In this document: piece by piece, positions 7,866 to 16,517 of the stretch
How positions within the stretch are numbered: the first letter of the stretch is position 1
Layout of the letters: the number at the start of each line of letters is the position of its first letter
From: Teichococcus rhizosphaerae
GTDB taxonomy: Bacteria; Pseudomonadota; Alphaproteobacteria; Acetobacterales; Acetobacteraceae
DNA length: 64,000 bases
Assembly: GCF_002631185.1 (NCBI RefSeq)
Contig: NZ_PDNU01000028.1
Location: forward strand, 24,476 to 88,475
Direction: 5' to 3'
Notes under the pieces: generated by a model
The model's input: only the letters and a program-made list of their open reading frames with translations
Told to the model about the DNA's origin: nothing
Database searches by the model: none
Program-made: the position numbers and the translations under genes

Positions 7866-9376
7866 GCACGAAGAAGTCTTCCCTCGTCATCGTCTATCAC
7901 CGGCAGCCCTATGAGGAGGCGGTGGAGGACGGCCGCACCGTGTTCCGCCCCAACCGCAGCCCGAACGGCATCGTGCCGACGCTGAAGTCCTTCTTCCAGC
8001 GCACCGAGCCGGGCGCCGGCGCCTGGGTGGCGTGGAAGCACGCGCGGCCCGGCGAGGCGTTCGAGCGAGTGGTTCACATCGACGACGTCAATGGCGGCTA
8101 CACCGTCTCCCGCCTGCCGCTGACGCCGGAAGAGGTGGAGAGCTTCTACCACGTCACCTCCAAGGAGGCGCTGTGGCCGGTGCTGCACTCCTTCCCCTGG
8201 CTGTTCAGCTACGACAACGTGGACTGGGACACCTTCCGCGCGGTGAACCGGAAGTTCGCCGAGGCTGCCGCCGCGCAGGCGGAGGACGACGCCGTCATCT
8301 GGGTCCACGACTACAATCTGTGGCTGGTGCCGGCCTATCTGCGCGCGCTGAAGCCGAAGGCGCGGATCGCCTTCTTCCACCACACGCCCTTCCCGGCGGC
8401 GGACGTGTTCAACATCCTGCCCTGGCGGCAGGAGATCCTGGACAGCCTCCTCGCCTGCGACCTGGTGGGCTTCCACATCCCGCGCTACGCCCGCAACTTC
8501 GCCGAGCTGGCGCGCGCCCTGGCGGGGGCCGAGATCGCCGAGAGCGTGCCGGTGGACCCGGCCTTCGGCGCCATGGGGCAGGCGCTGTCGGAGCCCGACA
8601 TGCCGGTGAGGCTGCGCGTGGGCGGACGCGACGTGGCGCTGGACAGCGCGCCCGTCGGCACCGACGCCGCGCTGATCCGCAGCGTCGTGGAGAAGCCCGC
8701 CAGCCGCGCCATCCAGCGCGAGATCCGCGAGGGGCTGGGCGAGCGGCGCATGATCATGGCCGTCGGCCGCACCGACTACACCAAGGGCATGATCGAGGCG
8801 ATGGAAGGCTTCGAGCGGCTGCTGGAGCGGCGGCCGGAGCTGGTCGGGCAGGTGAAGCTGGTGGTCACCTCCGTGCGCGCCGCGGCCTCGATGAAGGTCT
8901 ATGACGACACGCAGCGCGACATCGAGGCGACGGCGGGCCGCATCAACGGCCGCTTCTCGAAGCTGGACTGGACGCCGGTGGTGCTGTTCAGCAACTCGAT
9001 CCCCTTCGAGACGCTGCTCTCCTACTACCACGCCGCCGACATCTGCCTGACCACGCCGCTGCGCGACGGGCTCAACCTGGTGGCCAAGGAATATGTGGCG
9101 GCCAAGGCCGGCACGCCGGGCGCGCTGGTGCTGTCCGAGTTCGCCGGCTGCGCGGTGGAGCTGCCGGACGCGGTGCTGACCAACCCCTATTCCCGGCGCA
9201 ACCTCGACCGCGCGCTGGACGAGGCGCTGGACATGCCGCGGGCCGAGGCCGCCGAGCGGATGCGCCGGATGGAGAAGGCCGTGCAGGGCTGCGACATCGC
9301 CTGCTGGGCCGACCATGTGTTCGGCGAGTTCGGGAAGATCGGCCTCGCCGCGCCGGAATCCCGCGCCGCCGCCTGA
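7862..9376 (+). CDS. ggpS: Glucosylglycerol-phosphate synthase
   Basis: Encodes 504 residues of a GT20 enzyme. Compared with trehalose-6-phosphate synthases it has the GgpS-type N-terminus (VIVYHRQPYEEAVEDG, then SPNGIVPTLKSFF) and the phrases VWVHDYNLW-like IWVHDYNLWLVPAYL, AFFHHTPFPAADVFNILPWR, VGRTDYTKGMIEAMEGFERL and TPLRDGLNLVAKEYV. From memory these match cyanobacterial GgpS closely along the full length. The enzyme joins glucose from ADP-glucose to glycerol 3-phosphate; the upstream phosphatase then releases glucosylglycerol, an osmoprotectant. The gene ends just before a strong hairpin shared with the convergent cobQ. The main alternative, OtsA, is less likely because of the N-terminal motif and the gpsA neighbour. 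Confidence 0.85.
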   Translation: MSTKKSSLVIVYHRQPYEEAVEDGRTVFRPNRSPNGIVPTLKSFFQRTEPGAGAWVAWKHARPGEAFERVVHIDDVNGGYTVSRLPLTPEEVESFYHVTSKEALWPVLHSFPWLFSYDNVDWDTFRAVNRKFAEAAAAQAEDDAVIWVHDYNLWLVPAYLRALKPKARIAFFHHTPFPAADVFNILPWRQEILDSLLACDLVGFHIPRYARNFAELARALAGAEIAESVPVDPAFGAMGQALSEPDMPVRLRVGGRDVALDSAPVGTDAALIRSVVEKPASRAIQREIREGLGERRMIMAVGRTDYTKGMIEAMEGFERLLERRPELVGQVKLVVTSVRAAASMKVYDDTQRDIEATAGRINGRFSKLDWTPVVLFSNSIPFETLLSYYHAADICLTTPLRDGLNLVAKEYVAAKAGTPGALVLSEFAGCAVELPDAVLTNPYSRRNLDRALDEALDMPRAEAAERMRRMEKAVQGCDIACWADHVFGEFGKIGLAAPESRAAA

Positions 9377-9401
9377 ACCGACAGGGAAAAGACGAGGGAG
9401 C

Positions 9402-9427
9402 CCGAGGGAGAATTCATTCTCCCTCGG
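9402..9427. terminator. Bidirectional terminator between ggpS and cobQ
   Basis: CCGAGGGAGAAT and ATTCTCCCTCGG form a perfect 12-bp stem around a two-base centre (TC) between convergent genes. A partial second arm pair (GACGAGGGAG and CCTCGTTC) flanks it. No long T-run follows on either strand. Confidence 0.75.
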
Positions 9428-9435
9428 TTCCTCGT

Positions 9436-10887
9436 TCAGAGCCCCAGCAGCGCACCGATATCGACGTGTTGCTCCAGATGCGCCCCCAGCGCATCCAGCG
9501 TCGCTTCTATTTCCGCCTCGTAGCTTCCCGGCGCGGCGCTCGCACCCAGCCGCGCCAGCCACGCCCCCCGCTGCGCATCATCGGCGAAGAGCCCGTGCAC
9601 ATAGGTGCCGGCGACCCGCCCGTCGGCCGAGACCGCGCCGTCCACCCGCCCCTCCAGCGCCAGCAGCGGCCGCGCCGTGTCCGCGCCCGTGCTGCGGCCG
9701 ATATGCATCTCGTAGCCCTGGAAGGGGATGCCATCGGCGAGCGTGGTGCCCGCCACGCGCTCCAGCCGCTTGTCGCCCGCCAGCACGGTGTCGATCGCCA
9801 GCAGGCCGAGGCCGGGGACGCATCCGGGCGGGCCTTCGACGCCGCCCGGGTCGTCCAGGCTCATCCCCAGCATCTGGTAGCCGCCGCACAGCCCCAGCAC
9901 ATGCCCGCCGCGCCGGTGGTGCGCGCGGATGTCGGTGTCCCACCCTTCCGCCCGCAGCGCGGCGAGGTCGGCGATGGTAGCCTTGGAGCCGGGCAGGATG
10001 ACGAGGTCCACATCCCCCGGCAGCGGCATGCCGGGGCGCAGCAGGATGAGGTCCACGGCGGGCTCGGCGGCGAGCGGGTCGAGGTCGTCGAAATTGCTGA
10101 TGCGCGGCAGCACGGGCACGGCGATGCGGCAGCGCGCGCCGGGGCGGCGCGGCAGGTGGTCCATCAGGTCCTGCGCGTCCTCGGCGGGCAGGCGGCGCGC
10201 GTCGCCGAAGAAGGGCACCAGCCCGAGCGGCGCCCAGCCGGTGCGCGCGGCGATCTGCGCCATGCCCTCGGCGAAGAGCGAAAGGTCGCCGCGCATGCGG
10301 TTGACGATGAAGCCGCGCACCAGCGCCGCATCCGCCGCCTCCAGCACCGCGCGCGTGCCGACCAGGGCCGCGATGACGCCGCCGCGGTCGATGTCGCCCA
10401 CCACCACGACGGGCGTTCCCGTGGCGCGGGCGAAGCCCATATTGGCGATGTCGCCGGCGCGCAGGTTGATCTCGGAGGCGCTGCCGGCGCCCTCCACCAG
10501 CACGATGTCCGCCTCGGCGCGCAGGCGCGCGAAGCTGTCCAGCACGAAGGGCATCAGGAACGGCTTCATCGCCTGGTATTCCCGCGCGCGGGCCGTGGCA
10601 TGGACGCGGCCCTGCACCACCACCTGCGCGCCGGTCTCGCTTTGCGGCTTCAGCAGCACGGGGTTCATGTGGACGCTGGGCGGCACGCCCGCCGCGCGCG
10701 CCTGCAAGGCTTGCGCGCGGCCGATCTCGCCGCCATCCGCCGCCACGGCGGCGTTGTTGGACATGTTCTGGGGCTTGAAGGGCCGCACCCGCAGGCCGCG
10801 CCGCGCCAGCGCCCGCGCCAGGCCAGCCACCAGCAGGGACTTGCCGACGGAGGAGCCGGTGCCCTGGAACATCACCGCCCTGGTCAC
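9436..10887 (-). CDS. cobQ: Cobyric acid synthase
   Basis: Encodes 483 residues from a GTG start. The N-terminal dethiobiotin-synthetase-like ATP domain begins [20 protein letters not shown], followed by [20 protein letters not shown], the CobQ signature. A type I glutamine amidotransferase domain fills the second half, with [11 protein letters not shown] carrying the catalytic Cys near residue 333 and a late YVHGLF His motif. It amidates the b, d, e and g side chains of adenosyl-cobyrinate diamide. It is the last gene of the cobP-cobO-cobQ group, 31 bases after cobO. Confidence 0.95.
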   Translation of the reverse strand: MTRAVMFQGTGSSVGKSLLVAGLARALARRGLRVRPFKPQNMSNNAAVAADGGEIGRAQALQARAAGVPPSVHMNPVLLKPQSETGAQVVVQGRVHATARAREYQAMKPFLMPFVLDSFARLRAEADIVLVEGAGSASEINLRAGDIANMGFARATGTPVVVVGDIDRGGVIAALVGTRAVLEAADAALVRGFIVNRMRGDLSLFAEGMAQIAARTGWAPLGLVPFFGDARRLPAEDAQDLMDHLPRRPGARCRIAVPVLPRISNFDDLDPLAAEPAVDLILLRPGMPLPGDVDLVILPGSKATIADLAALRAEGWDTDIRAHHRRGGHVLGLCGGYQMLGMSLDDPGGVEGPPGCVPGLGLLAIDTVLAGDKRLERVAGTTLADGIPFQGYEMHIGRSTGADTARPLLALEGRVDGAVSADGRVAGTYVHGLFADDAQRGAWLARLGASAAPGSYEAEIEATLDALGAHLEQHVDIGALLGL

Positions 10888-10918
10888 GGCCGCCAGCTTC
10901 CCGGACGCATGCGGCCCC

Positions 10919-11524
10919 TCAGAACTCGATGCCTTCCTGCGCCTTCACGCCCGCGGCGAAGTGGTGCTTCACCGGCTTCATCTCGGTCACGGTGTCGGCG
11001 GCGTCCAGCAGGGGCTGCGGCGCGTTGCGGCCGGTCACCACCACATGCAGCCCGGCGGGGCGGGCGGCGAGGCCGGCCAGAACCTCGTCGAGCGGCAGGT
11101 AGTCGTAGCGCAGCGCGATGCACAACTCGTCCAGCACCAGCAGGCCGAGGCCGGGCTCCGCCATCATGCGCCGCGCCTGCTCCCAGGCGCGGCGGCAGGC
11201 GGCGATGTCGCGCGCGCGGTCCTGGGTTTCCCAGGTGAAGCCCTCGCCCATGCTGTGCCATTCCAGCATGGCATAGGCTTCCAGCAGGCCGCGCTCGCCC
11301 GTGCTCCAGGCGCCCTTGATGAACTGCACGACACCGACGCGCCGGCCGCGCCCCAGCATCCGCAGCGCCAGCCCGAAGGCCGCCGTGCTCTTGCCCTTGC
11401 CGGCGCCGGTGTGGACCATCAGCAGGCCCTTCTCCACCGTCTTGGCCGCCACCTCGGCATCCTGCACGGCCTTGCGCCTCGCCATCTTCTCGCGGTGGCG
11501 GGCGGCGTCCTCGTCCCCGGTCAT
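10919..11524 (-). CDS. cobO: Cob(I)yrinic acid a,c-diamide adenosyltransferase (CobA/CobO/BtuR type)
   Basis: Encodes 201 residues. The P-loop [19 protein letters not shown] near residues 37-55 is the hallmark of this family, with [10 protein letters not shown], the conserved TWETQD and [16 protein letters not shown] downstream. The C-terminus carries the [17 protein letters not shown] ending typical of CobO. It adds the upper 5'-deoxyadenosyl ligand to cobalt. Its ATG overlaps the stop of cobP. Confidence 0.95.
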   Translation of the reverse strand: MTGDEDAARHREKMARRKAVQDAEVAAKTVEKGLLMVHTGAGKGKSTAAFGLALRMLGRGRRVGVVQFIKGAWSTGERGLLEAYAMLEWHSMGEGFTWETQDRARDIAACRRAWEQARRMMAEPGLGLLVLDELCIALRYDYLPLDEVLAGLAARPAGLHVVVTGRNAPQPLLDAADTVTEMKPVKHHFAAGVKAQEGIEF

Positions 11525-12030
11525 GCTTCCCCCTTCAGCACCAGCGGCAGCCCGGCCGCGATGAAATGCACATGCGCGGCGCGCGACGCCAGCCGCTGGT
11601 TCAGCACGCCGGCCGCGTCGCGGAAGCGCCGGGCCAGCGCGTTCTCCGGCACAATGCCGAGCCCGACCTCGTTGGCCACCAGCACGGTGGGCGCGCCGCG
11701 CGCGGCCAGCGCATCCTCCAGCGCCTCCGTGGCGGCCTCGGTGTCGTGTTCGCCCAGCATCAGGTTGGTCAGCCACAGCGTCAGGCAATCCACCAGCGCC
11801 GGGCGGGTGCCGATCCCGGCCAGGGCGGCGGGCAGGCCGAGCGGCGCATCCAGCGTTTCCCACCGCCCGTCCCGCCGCGCCCGGTGCTCGGCGATGCGGG
11901 CGCGCATCTCGTCGTCCCAGCCCTCGGCCGTGGCGATGTAGGCCCAAGGGGCGGGATGGCGCGCGACCAGCGCCTCCGCGTGGCGGGACTTGCCGGAGCG
12001 CGCGCCGCCCAGGACGAGGGTGAAGCTCAT
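11521..12030 (-). CDS. cobP: Adenosylcobinamide kinase / adenosylcobinamide-phosphate guanylyltransferase
   Basis: Encodes 169 residues, the normal size. The P-loop LVLGGARSGKSRHAEAL starts at residue 4. WAYIATAEGWDDEMRARIAEHR holds the conserved His that becomes guanylylated, and LVDCLTLWLTNLM and VLVANEVGLGIVPENALARRFRD follow. The start is taken at 12030 to match the usual MxxTLVLGG opening; an ATG four codons upstream (12042) has a GGAGGG site about 12 bases away and is possible. It activates the aminopropanol arm and is the first gene of cobP-cobO-cobQ. No riboswitch precedes it. Confidence 0.93.
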   Translation of the reverse strand: MSFTLVLGGARSGKSRHAEALVARHPAPWAYIATAEGWDDEMRARIAEHRARRDGRWETLDAPLGLPAALAGIGTRPALVDCLTLWLTNLMLGEHDTEAATEALEDALAARGAPTVLVANEVGLGIVPENALARRFRDAAGVLNQRLASRAAHVHFIAAGLPLVLKGEA

Positions 12031-12100
12031 GCGGCAGCTCATTACGGCAGATCGCCCTCCGGCGGAATGGCGGAGGGCGGGATGGCGGCGGCACGAAAAA

Positions 12101-12125
12101 GGCCGGGAGGATGATCCTCCCGGCC
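12101..12125 (-). terminator. Rho-independent terminator after proX
   Basis: GGCCGGGAGGAT and GATCCTCCCGGCC pair almost perfectly. Read on the reverse strand the stem is followed directly by TTTTT (12100-12096). It lies 25 bases beyond the proX stop and separates proVWX from cobP-cobO-cobQ. Confidence 0.85.
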
Positions 12126-12149
12126 GTTCCGCCTGCCCGCGCGGTGGGG

Positions 12150-13028
12150 TCAGGCCGCTTCCAGCCAGCTGTCCACGCGCTCGGCGCTGTTCTCGATGTA
12201 GCGGCCCACGGCCTCGTCGAAGGACTTCTCCTGCGCCACCAGCATCGCGCCCTCCAGCTCGTCGAGCGGCATGTTCAGGCGCGACAGGAAGGCGGCGACC
12301 TTGGGGTTGGCCTCGCGCAGGCCCTGGCGGCCGAGCGCCACCACCTCCTCGGCGGCGCCCAGCGCGCCCTTCGGGTCGGCCAGGTAGCGCAGCTCGTACT
12401 TGCCGAACATCCAGTGCGGGCTCCAGGCGGTGGCCACCACCCAGCGCTCGCCGCGCATGGCGCGGTCCACCACGCTCAGCATGGCCGCCTCGCTGGCCTC
12501 CTGGAGGGTGTAGTCCTTGAGGCCGTAGGTCTCGACCGCCTGCTTGGAAAGGCGGGTCAGCCCGGCGCCCGGCTCGATGCCCTGGACGCGGCCGCCGAGC
12601 TTGCTCCGCACCTCCGGCTTGGCGAGGTCGGCGATCGAGGCCAGCTCGGCCTCCGGCACGTAGCGCGGCACCACCCAGCCCAGCTTGGCGCCGGAATACA
12701 GCGTGCCGAGGCGCTCGACCTTGCCTTCCACCCGCTTCCAGTAGTCGGCATGGGTTTCCGGCAGCCAGCACATCAGCATGGCGTCCACGTCGCCGCGGGT
12801 CAGGCCCTGGTAGAGCGGGGCGATGTCGCTCTGCATCAGCTCGACCCTGGTTTCGAGCCGCTCCTCGATCAGCCGGGCGGCGAGGCGGGTGATGAACTCG
12901 GCATCCGTCCAGGGGGCGAAGCCGAGCTTCACGCCGCGCGCGGACTGGGCCCGCAGCAGCCCCGGCGCCGTGAGGGTGGTGGCGAGGCCGGCGGAAAGGC
13001 CGAGAAGGGCGCGCTTGTTGATGAGCAT
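12150..13028 (-). CDS. proX: Glycine betaine/proline-type ABC transporter substrate-binding protein
   Basis: Encodes 292 residues. The start at 13028 has an AGGAA site six bases upstream and gives a signal peptide (MLINKRALLGLSAGLATTLT...LLRAQ). The mature part has the OpuAC/ProX pattern: VKLGFAPWTDAEFITRLAA, DVDAMLMCWLPETHADYW, GAKLGWVVPRYV and AWSPHWMFGKYELRYL with the aromatic residues that cage quaternary ammonium ligands. proW and proV precede it in the same direction, so this is the periplasmic receptor of an osmoprotectant importer. Betaine, choline or a related compound could be the ligand. Confidence 0.9.
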   Translation of the reverse strand: MLINKRALLGLSAGLATTLTAPGLLRAQSARGVKLGFAPWTDAEFITRLAARLIEERLETRVELMQSDIAPLYQGLTRGDVDAMLMCWLPETHADYWKRVEGKVERLGTLYSGAKLGWVVPRYVPEAELASIADLAKPEVRSKLGGRVQGIEPGAGLTRLSKQAVETYGLKDYTLQEASEAAMLSVVDRAMRGERWVVATAWSPHWMFGKYELRYLADPKGALGAAEEVVALGRQGLREANPKVAAFLSRLNMPLDELEGAMLVAQEKSFDEAVGRYIENSAERVDSWLEAA

Positions 13029-13099
13029 GCGTGTTTCCTGTTGCTTGGGGCACATGGCCGGAGCCGGCCCGGGACGTGACAGAAGGAGGAAGGGGCGCC

Positions 13100-13119
13100 G
13101 GGGGAAGTTCCCTTCCCCC
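13100..13119. terminator. Hairpin between proW and proX
   Basis: GGGGGAAG and CTTCCCCC form an 8-bp stem with a TTCC loop in the short gap between proW and proX. There is no T-run. It may be a partial terminator or mRNA-stabilising hairpin that sets the ratio of receptor to permease, as is common in ABC operons. Confidence 0.45.
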
Positions 13120-13129
13120 CGCAGGGTTC

Positions 13130-13996
13130 TCACCCGCGCCCCGCGAAGAGCTGGCGGAAGCGGAAGCCGTGCCCCGCCTGGCCGAAGCTCTGGGTGATGC
13201 GGTCCAGCAGCACGGCCAGCACCACGACGGCGAGCCCGCCCTCGAAGCCGGTGCCGACATCCAGCCGCTGGATGCCGGTGAGCACGGTGTTGCCGAGCCC
13301 GCCCGCGCCGATCATCGAGGCGATGACGACCATGGACAGCGAGAGCATGATGGTCTGGTTGATGCCGGCCATGATCGAGGGCAGCGCGTTCGGGATCTGC
13401 ACCTTCAGCAGGAGCTGAGACGGCGTGCAGCCGAAGGCGAGGCCGGCCTCGATGAACTCGGCATGCACCTGGCGGATGCCGAGATTGGTCAGCCGCACCA
13501 CCGGCGGCATGGCGAAGATGACGGTGGCGATGGTGCCCGGCACGGCGCCCAGGCCGAAGAACATGGCGGCCGGGATGAGGTAGACGAAGGCCGGCATGGT
13601 CTGCATCAGGTCGAGCGCCGGCCGCGCCACCATCTGCACCGCGCCGCTGCGCGCCATGGCGATGCCGAGCGGCACGCCGATCGCGATGGCGATGATGGTG
13701 GCGGCGAGCACGAGGGAGAGCGTCTCCATCATCCGCTCCCACAGCCCCATGCCGCCGATCAGCAGCAGCGCGGCGACGGCGAAGATGGCGAACTTCCAGC
13801 CCACCCGCCACAGCGCCAGCAGCGCGATGGCGAGCAGCGCCGCCGGCATGGGCAGCGCGGTGAGGGCATCGCGGATGCCGTCGGTGACGAAGCCGATGCC
13901 GGCGGCGATGCCGTCCAGCATGGGCGTGAAGTGGTCGAGCACGTAGTTGACGGCGGCATCCGCGCCATCGCCGATGCCCAGGTCGAGATCCTGCAT
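13130..13996 (-). CDS. proW: Glycine betaine/proline-type ABC transporter permease
   Basis: Encodes 288 residues with about six membrane helices. The permease loop typical of the family is visible as EAGLAFGCTPSQLLLKVQIP near residues 190-210, followed by ALPSIMAGINQTIMLSLSM and the conserved IGAGGLGNTVLTGIQ. It forms the membrane channel with ProV and ProX. It lies 26 bases after proV and ends just before the small hairpin that precedes proX. Confidence 0.92.
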   Translation of the reverse strand: MQDLDLGIGDGADAAVNYVLDHFTPMLDGIAAGIGFVTDGIRDALTALPMPAALLAIALLALWRVGWKFAIFAVAALLLIGGMGLWERMMETLSLVLAATIIAIAIGVPLGIAMARSGAVQMVARPALDLMQTMPAFVYLIPAAMFFGLGAVPGTIATVIFAMPPVVRLTNLGIRQVHAEFIEAGLAFGCTPSQLLLKVQIPNALPSIMAGINQTIMLSLSMVVIASMIGAGGLGNTVLTGIQRLDVGTGFEGGLAVVVLAVLLDRITQSFGQAGHGFRFRQLFAGRG

Positions 13997-14022
13997 GATG
14001 TGCGATCCTTCGGGTTCGGCGC

Positions 14023-15261
14023 TCAGTTGCCGGAGCGGTCGAGGGACATCAGGAGGGCGGACTTGCTGATCGAGCCGATGTAGCGGCGGTCGGCGTCCAC
14101 CACCGGCACGGGGTGCGGGCTCTGCGCCACGCGCCCCATCACGTCGGACAGGGTGTCGGCGGCGTCGATCGGCTGCACATCGGTCAGGAAGGCGCGGTGG
14201 TAGGGGTCCGCCTCGCCGCTGCGCGCGGCGCGGGAAAGCGACTCGGCGCTGACCATGCCGTGGTACTTCTTGTCGCGCCCGACGATGATGGCGAAGTCGC
14301 GGTCATGCCGGCGCATCCGCTCGAGCGCCGCGGGGATGGCCATGCCGCGGCGCTCGATCAGCGTCACCTGCGTCTCGCGCGCGATGTCGCCGGCGCGGAA
14401 CACCTGGCTCACATCGACGTTGCGGAAGAAGGAGCGGACATAGTCGTTCGCCGGGTTCATGACGATCTCGTCCGGCGTGCCCACCTGCACCACCACGCCG
14501 TGCTGCATGATGGCGATGCGGTCGCCGATGCGCATGGCCTCGTCGAGGTCGTGGCTGACGAAGATGATGGTGCGGCTCTGCTCGGACTGCAGGCGCAGCA
14601 GCTCGTCCTGCATCTCGGTGCGGATCAGCGGGTCGAGGGCGGAGAAGGCCTCGTCCATCAGCAGCACGGTGGGCTCGCTCGCCAGGGCGCGGGCGAGGCC
14701 GACGCGCTGCTTCATCCCGCCCGAGAGCTGGTCGGGGCGGCTCTGCGCATAGGCCTCGAGCCCCACGCCCTTCAGCGCGGCAAGCGCCTTGGCATGGCGC
14801 TCGGCCTCCGCGACGCCCGCCACCTCCAGGCCGAAGGCGGCGTTGTCCAGCACGGTGCGGTTGGGCAGCAGGGCGAAGGACTGGAACACCATGCTCATGT
14901 CGCGCCGGCGCAGCTCGATCAGCTCGCGCCGCGACATGCGGGTGATGTCCTGGCCATCGACGAGGATCTCGCCGGCGGAAGGCTCGATCAGCCGGTTGAT
15001 CAGGCGCAGCAGGGTGGACTTGCCGGAGCCCGAAAGGCCCATGATGACGAAGATCTCGCCGGCATGGATGTCGAAGCTGGCATCGTTGACGCCGACCGTG
15101 CAGCCGGTCTCGGCGTGGATCTCGTCCTTTCCGCGGCCCTCGCGGACCATCCGGATGGCCTCGTCCGGCTGGTCGCCGAACACCTTGAAGACGTTGCGGA
15201 GCGCGATCTTCACCGGGGACGGGGCATCGTCCCCTGAAGGGGGGGGAGTTTCTGGTTCCAT
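14023..15261 (-). CDS. proV: Glycine betaine/proline-type ABC transporter ATPase with CBS domains
   Basis: Encodes 412 residues. Walker A is GLSGSGKSTLL near residues 74-84, the signature is LSGGMKQRVGLARAL near 178-192, and Walker B is VLLMDEAFSALD near 198-209. Residues from about 290 form a pair of CBS domains (EERRG to PVPVVDADRRYIGSI), which in OpuA-type ATPases sense ionic strength. The N-terminal 50 residues include the KVFGDQPDEAIRMVREG element seen in ProV. It is the first gene of proV-proW-proX and is transcribed away from the cobalamin riboswitch across a 490-base AT-rich gap. Confidence 0.95.
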   Translation of the reverse strand: MEPETPPPSGDDAPSPVKIALRNVFKVFGDQPDEAIRMVREGRGKDEIHAETGCTVGVNDASFDIHAGEIFVIMGLSGSGKSTLLRLINRLIEPSAGEILVDGQDITRMSRRELIELRRRDMSMVFQSFALLPNRTVLDNAAFGLEVAGVAEAERHAKALAALKGVGLEAYAQSRPDQLSGGMKQRVGLARALASEPTVLLMDEAFSALDPLIRTEMQDELLRLQSEQSRTIIFVSHDLDEAMRIGDRIAIMQHGVVVQVGTPDEIVMNPANDYVRSFFRNVDVSQVFRAGDIARETQVTLIERRGMAIPAALERMRRHDRDFAIIVGRDKKYHGMVSAESLSRAARSGEADPYHRAFLTDVQPIDAADTLSDVMGRVAQSPHPVPVVDADRRYIGSISKSALLMSLDRSGN

Positions 15262-15750
15262 GAGTCGTCTGGCGTCCTCGTGGCCTGCCTTCCGCCTTTG
15301 CGGCCGGCATCACCTCCATGGGGTTGGTCGGAAGGCGGGGCCCGCCCGGGCCATGGGCCGAACGGGCCAATCGGGCTGCAGGCCTCACCGGCCCGCCCCG
15401 AAAAAGACACATTTCTGTGCAGCCGCCTTTGTCTGGTGCGGCCTATCTAGGGGTCACGCGGGAAATTGTCCACCCCAAGCCGCAAATCCTCCCGGGAAAA
15501 GCGCATCACCAATAAAATCAAAAAATCGCGAAGCCTTAGAATACATCGGAAATCCACCCGTATATTTCTTGGAAAAATAAAACCTTTCCTGGTTTATTTT
15601 TGGCGCGGGACTCCTGCCGTTCATTTACTGTATTCATGAAATCGCTCTCCCGGCTTGCAAGAACTCGGCGCAGGCCAGGAAGTACAGCAGCGGCGCCGGG
15701 CGGCGGAGGGAAGGTTTGACTCCCTCCCCTCCGCCGCCTACCAAACCCGC
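15262..15750. other. Long intergenic region between proV and the cobalamin riboswitch
   Basis: No credible gene here. The stretch 15480-15650 is AT-rich against a GC-rich background and should hold promoters for proV (leftward) and for the riboswitch transcript (rightward). It contains a strong AT-rich inverted repeat at 15573-15601, and the last part (15700-15740) has a GGCGGAGGG/CCCTCCGCCGCC palindrome just before the aptamer. I cannot place promoter boxes with confidence. Confidence 0.5.
15573..15601. repeat. AT-rich inverted repeat
   Basis: AAAAATAAAACC and GGTTTATTTTT flank TTTCCT, giving an 11-bp stem with one extra A on the left arm. It sits in the AT-rich part of the proV/riboswitch gap. 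It could be a transcription-factor operator or a bidirectional transcription stop; the stem has too little GC for a classic terminator. Confidence 0.5.
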
Positions 15751-15939
15751 GATGGTCCTTCCCGTTGCGGAAGGTGAAAAGGGAATGCGGTGACGGGCGC
15801 CACGCCAGGGGCGCCCCATGCCGCGGCTGCCCCCGCAACTGTAGGCGGAAAGCGGCTCGCCACCACGCCACTAGGGCCGCCCCGGCCCTGGGAAGGCCGG
15901 CGCTCCGCGCCTGATCCGCGAGCCAGGAGACCTGCCATC
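15751..15939 (+). promoter_or_regulatory. Cobalamin riboswitch
   Basis: The conserved cobalamin aptamer parts occur in order: GATGG as the P1 arm, GGTGAAAAGGGAATGCGGTG at 15773-15792, GCGGCTGCCCCCGCAACTGT around 15823-15842 (the B12 box), GCCACTAGGG around 15868, GGGAAGG at 15890, and GCGAGCCAGGAGACCTGCCATC closing with CCATC. It lies 165 bases upstream of the DUF1636-like gene and the cobW-cobN-cobG-cobH-cobI-cobJ run. Adenosylcobalamin should therefore repress the main biosynthetic operon. Several GC-rich hairpins between 15940 and 16095 probably form the expression platform. Confidence 0.95.
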
Positions 15940-16103
15940 ACCCATAGGATCGTGCCACCGGGCGGGGTGCCCCGGCGGGCGGCGATGTGCTCGGGCGTCA
16001 TCCCCCGGGCGCCTCGACCCGGGCGGCGCTTTCCGCCCGGGCGGTCGGCACCTCATGCGCGCCGGGCCCCTGCGGGTGCCCCTCTTCTGGGCTGAGGTTT
16101 CGG

Positions 16104-16517
16104 ATGCCGGATACGCCACAGCACGACCTGCCGAAGCCGGTCCTGCTGGTCTGCACCACCTGCCGCGCCGGCCAGCCCCTGGCCGAAGGCGAGACCCCGC
16201 CCGGCCGCCACATGCTGGACGCGCTGGAACACGCCCTGGCCGCCCACCCGGCGCCGCCGGTGGAGCTGCGCCCCGTCACCTGCCTGTCCGTCTGCCGCCA
16301 GGGCTGCGCCGCCGCGATGACCCAGCCGGGCAAGTGGAGCTACCTGCTCGGCCACCTGTCCCCCGCCCTGGCCGGTGACCTGCTGGCCTATGGCGAGACC
16401 TATGCGGCGCACGCCACCGGCGCCGTGCTGCCCTCCCGCCGCCCGGAATCGCTGCGCGGCGCCGTGCTGGGCCGCCTTCCCTCCCTCGCCGAACCCTCAA
16501 AGGACAACGCCGCATGA
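16104..16517 (+). CDS. DUF1636-like Cys-rich, ferredoxin-like protein
   Basis: Encodes 137 residues from an ATG with a GAGGT site six bases upstream. A CTTC pair near residue 15 and the cluster CLSVCRQGC near residue 57 give five Cys in the spacing of thioredoxin-fold [2Fe-2S] ferredoxin-like proteins, and DUF1636 members in cobalamin loci look like this. It is the first gene behind the cobalamin riboswitch and overlaps cobW by ATGA. A metal-handling or redox role in cobalt insertion is likely but unproven. There is no signal peptide or membrane segment. Confidence 0.75.
   Translation: MPDTPQHDLPKPVLLVCTTCRAGQPLAEGETPPGRHMLDALEHALAAHPAPPVELRPVTCLSVCRQGCAAAMTQPGKWSYLLGHLSPALAGDLLAYGETYAAHATGAVLPSRRPESLRGAVLGRLPSLAEPSKDNAA

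Noticed and set aside
7862..9376. Trehalose-6-phosphate synthase as the identity of the GT20 gene
   Set aside because: The N-terminal motif and the gpsA and phosphatase neighbours fit glucosylglycerol-phosphate synthase better. OtsA remains the fallback.
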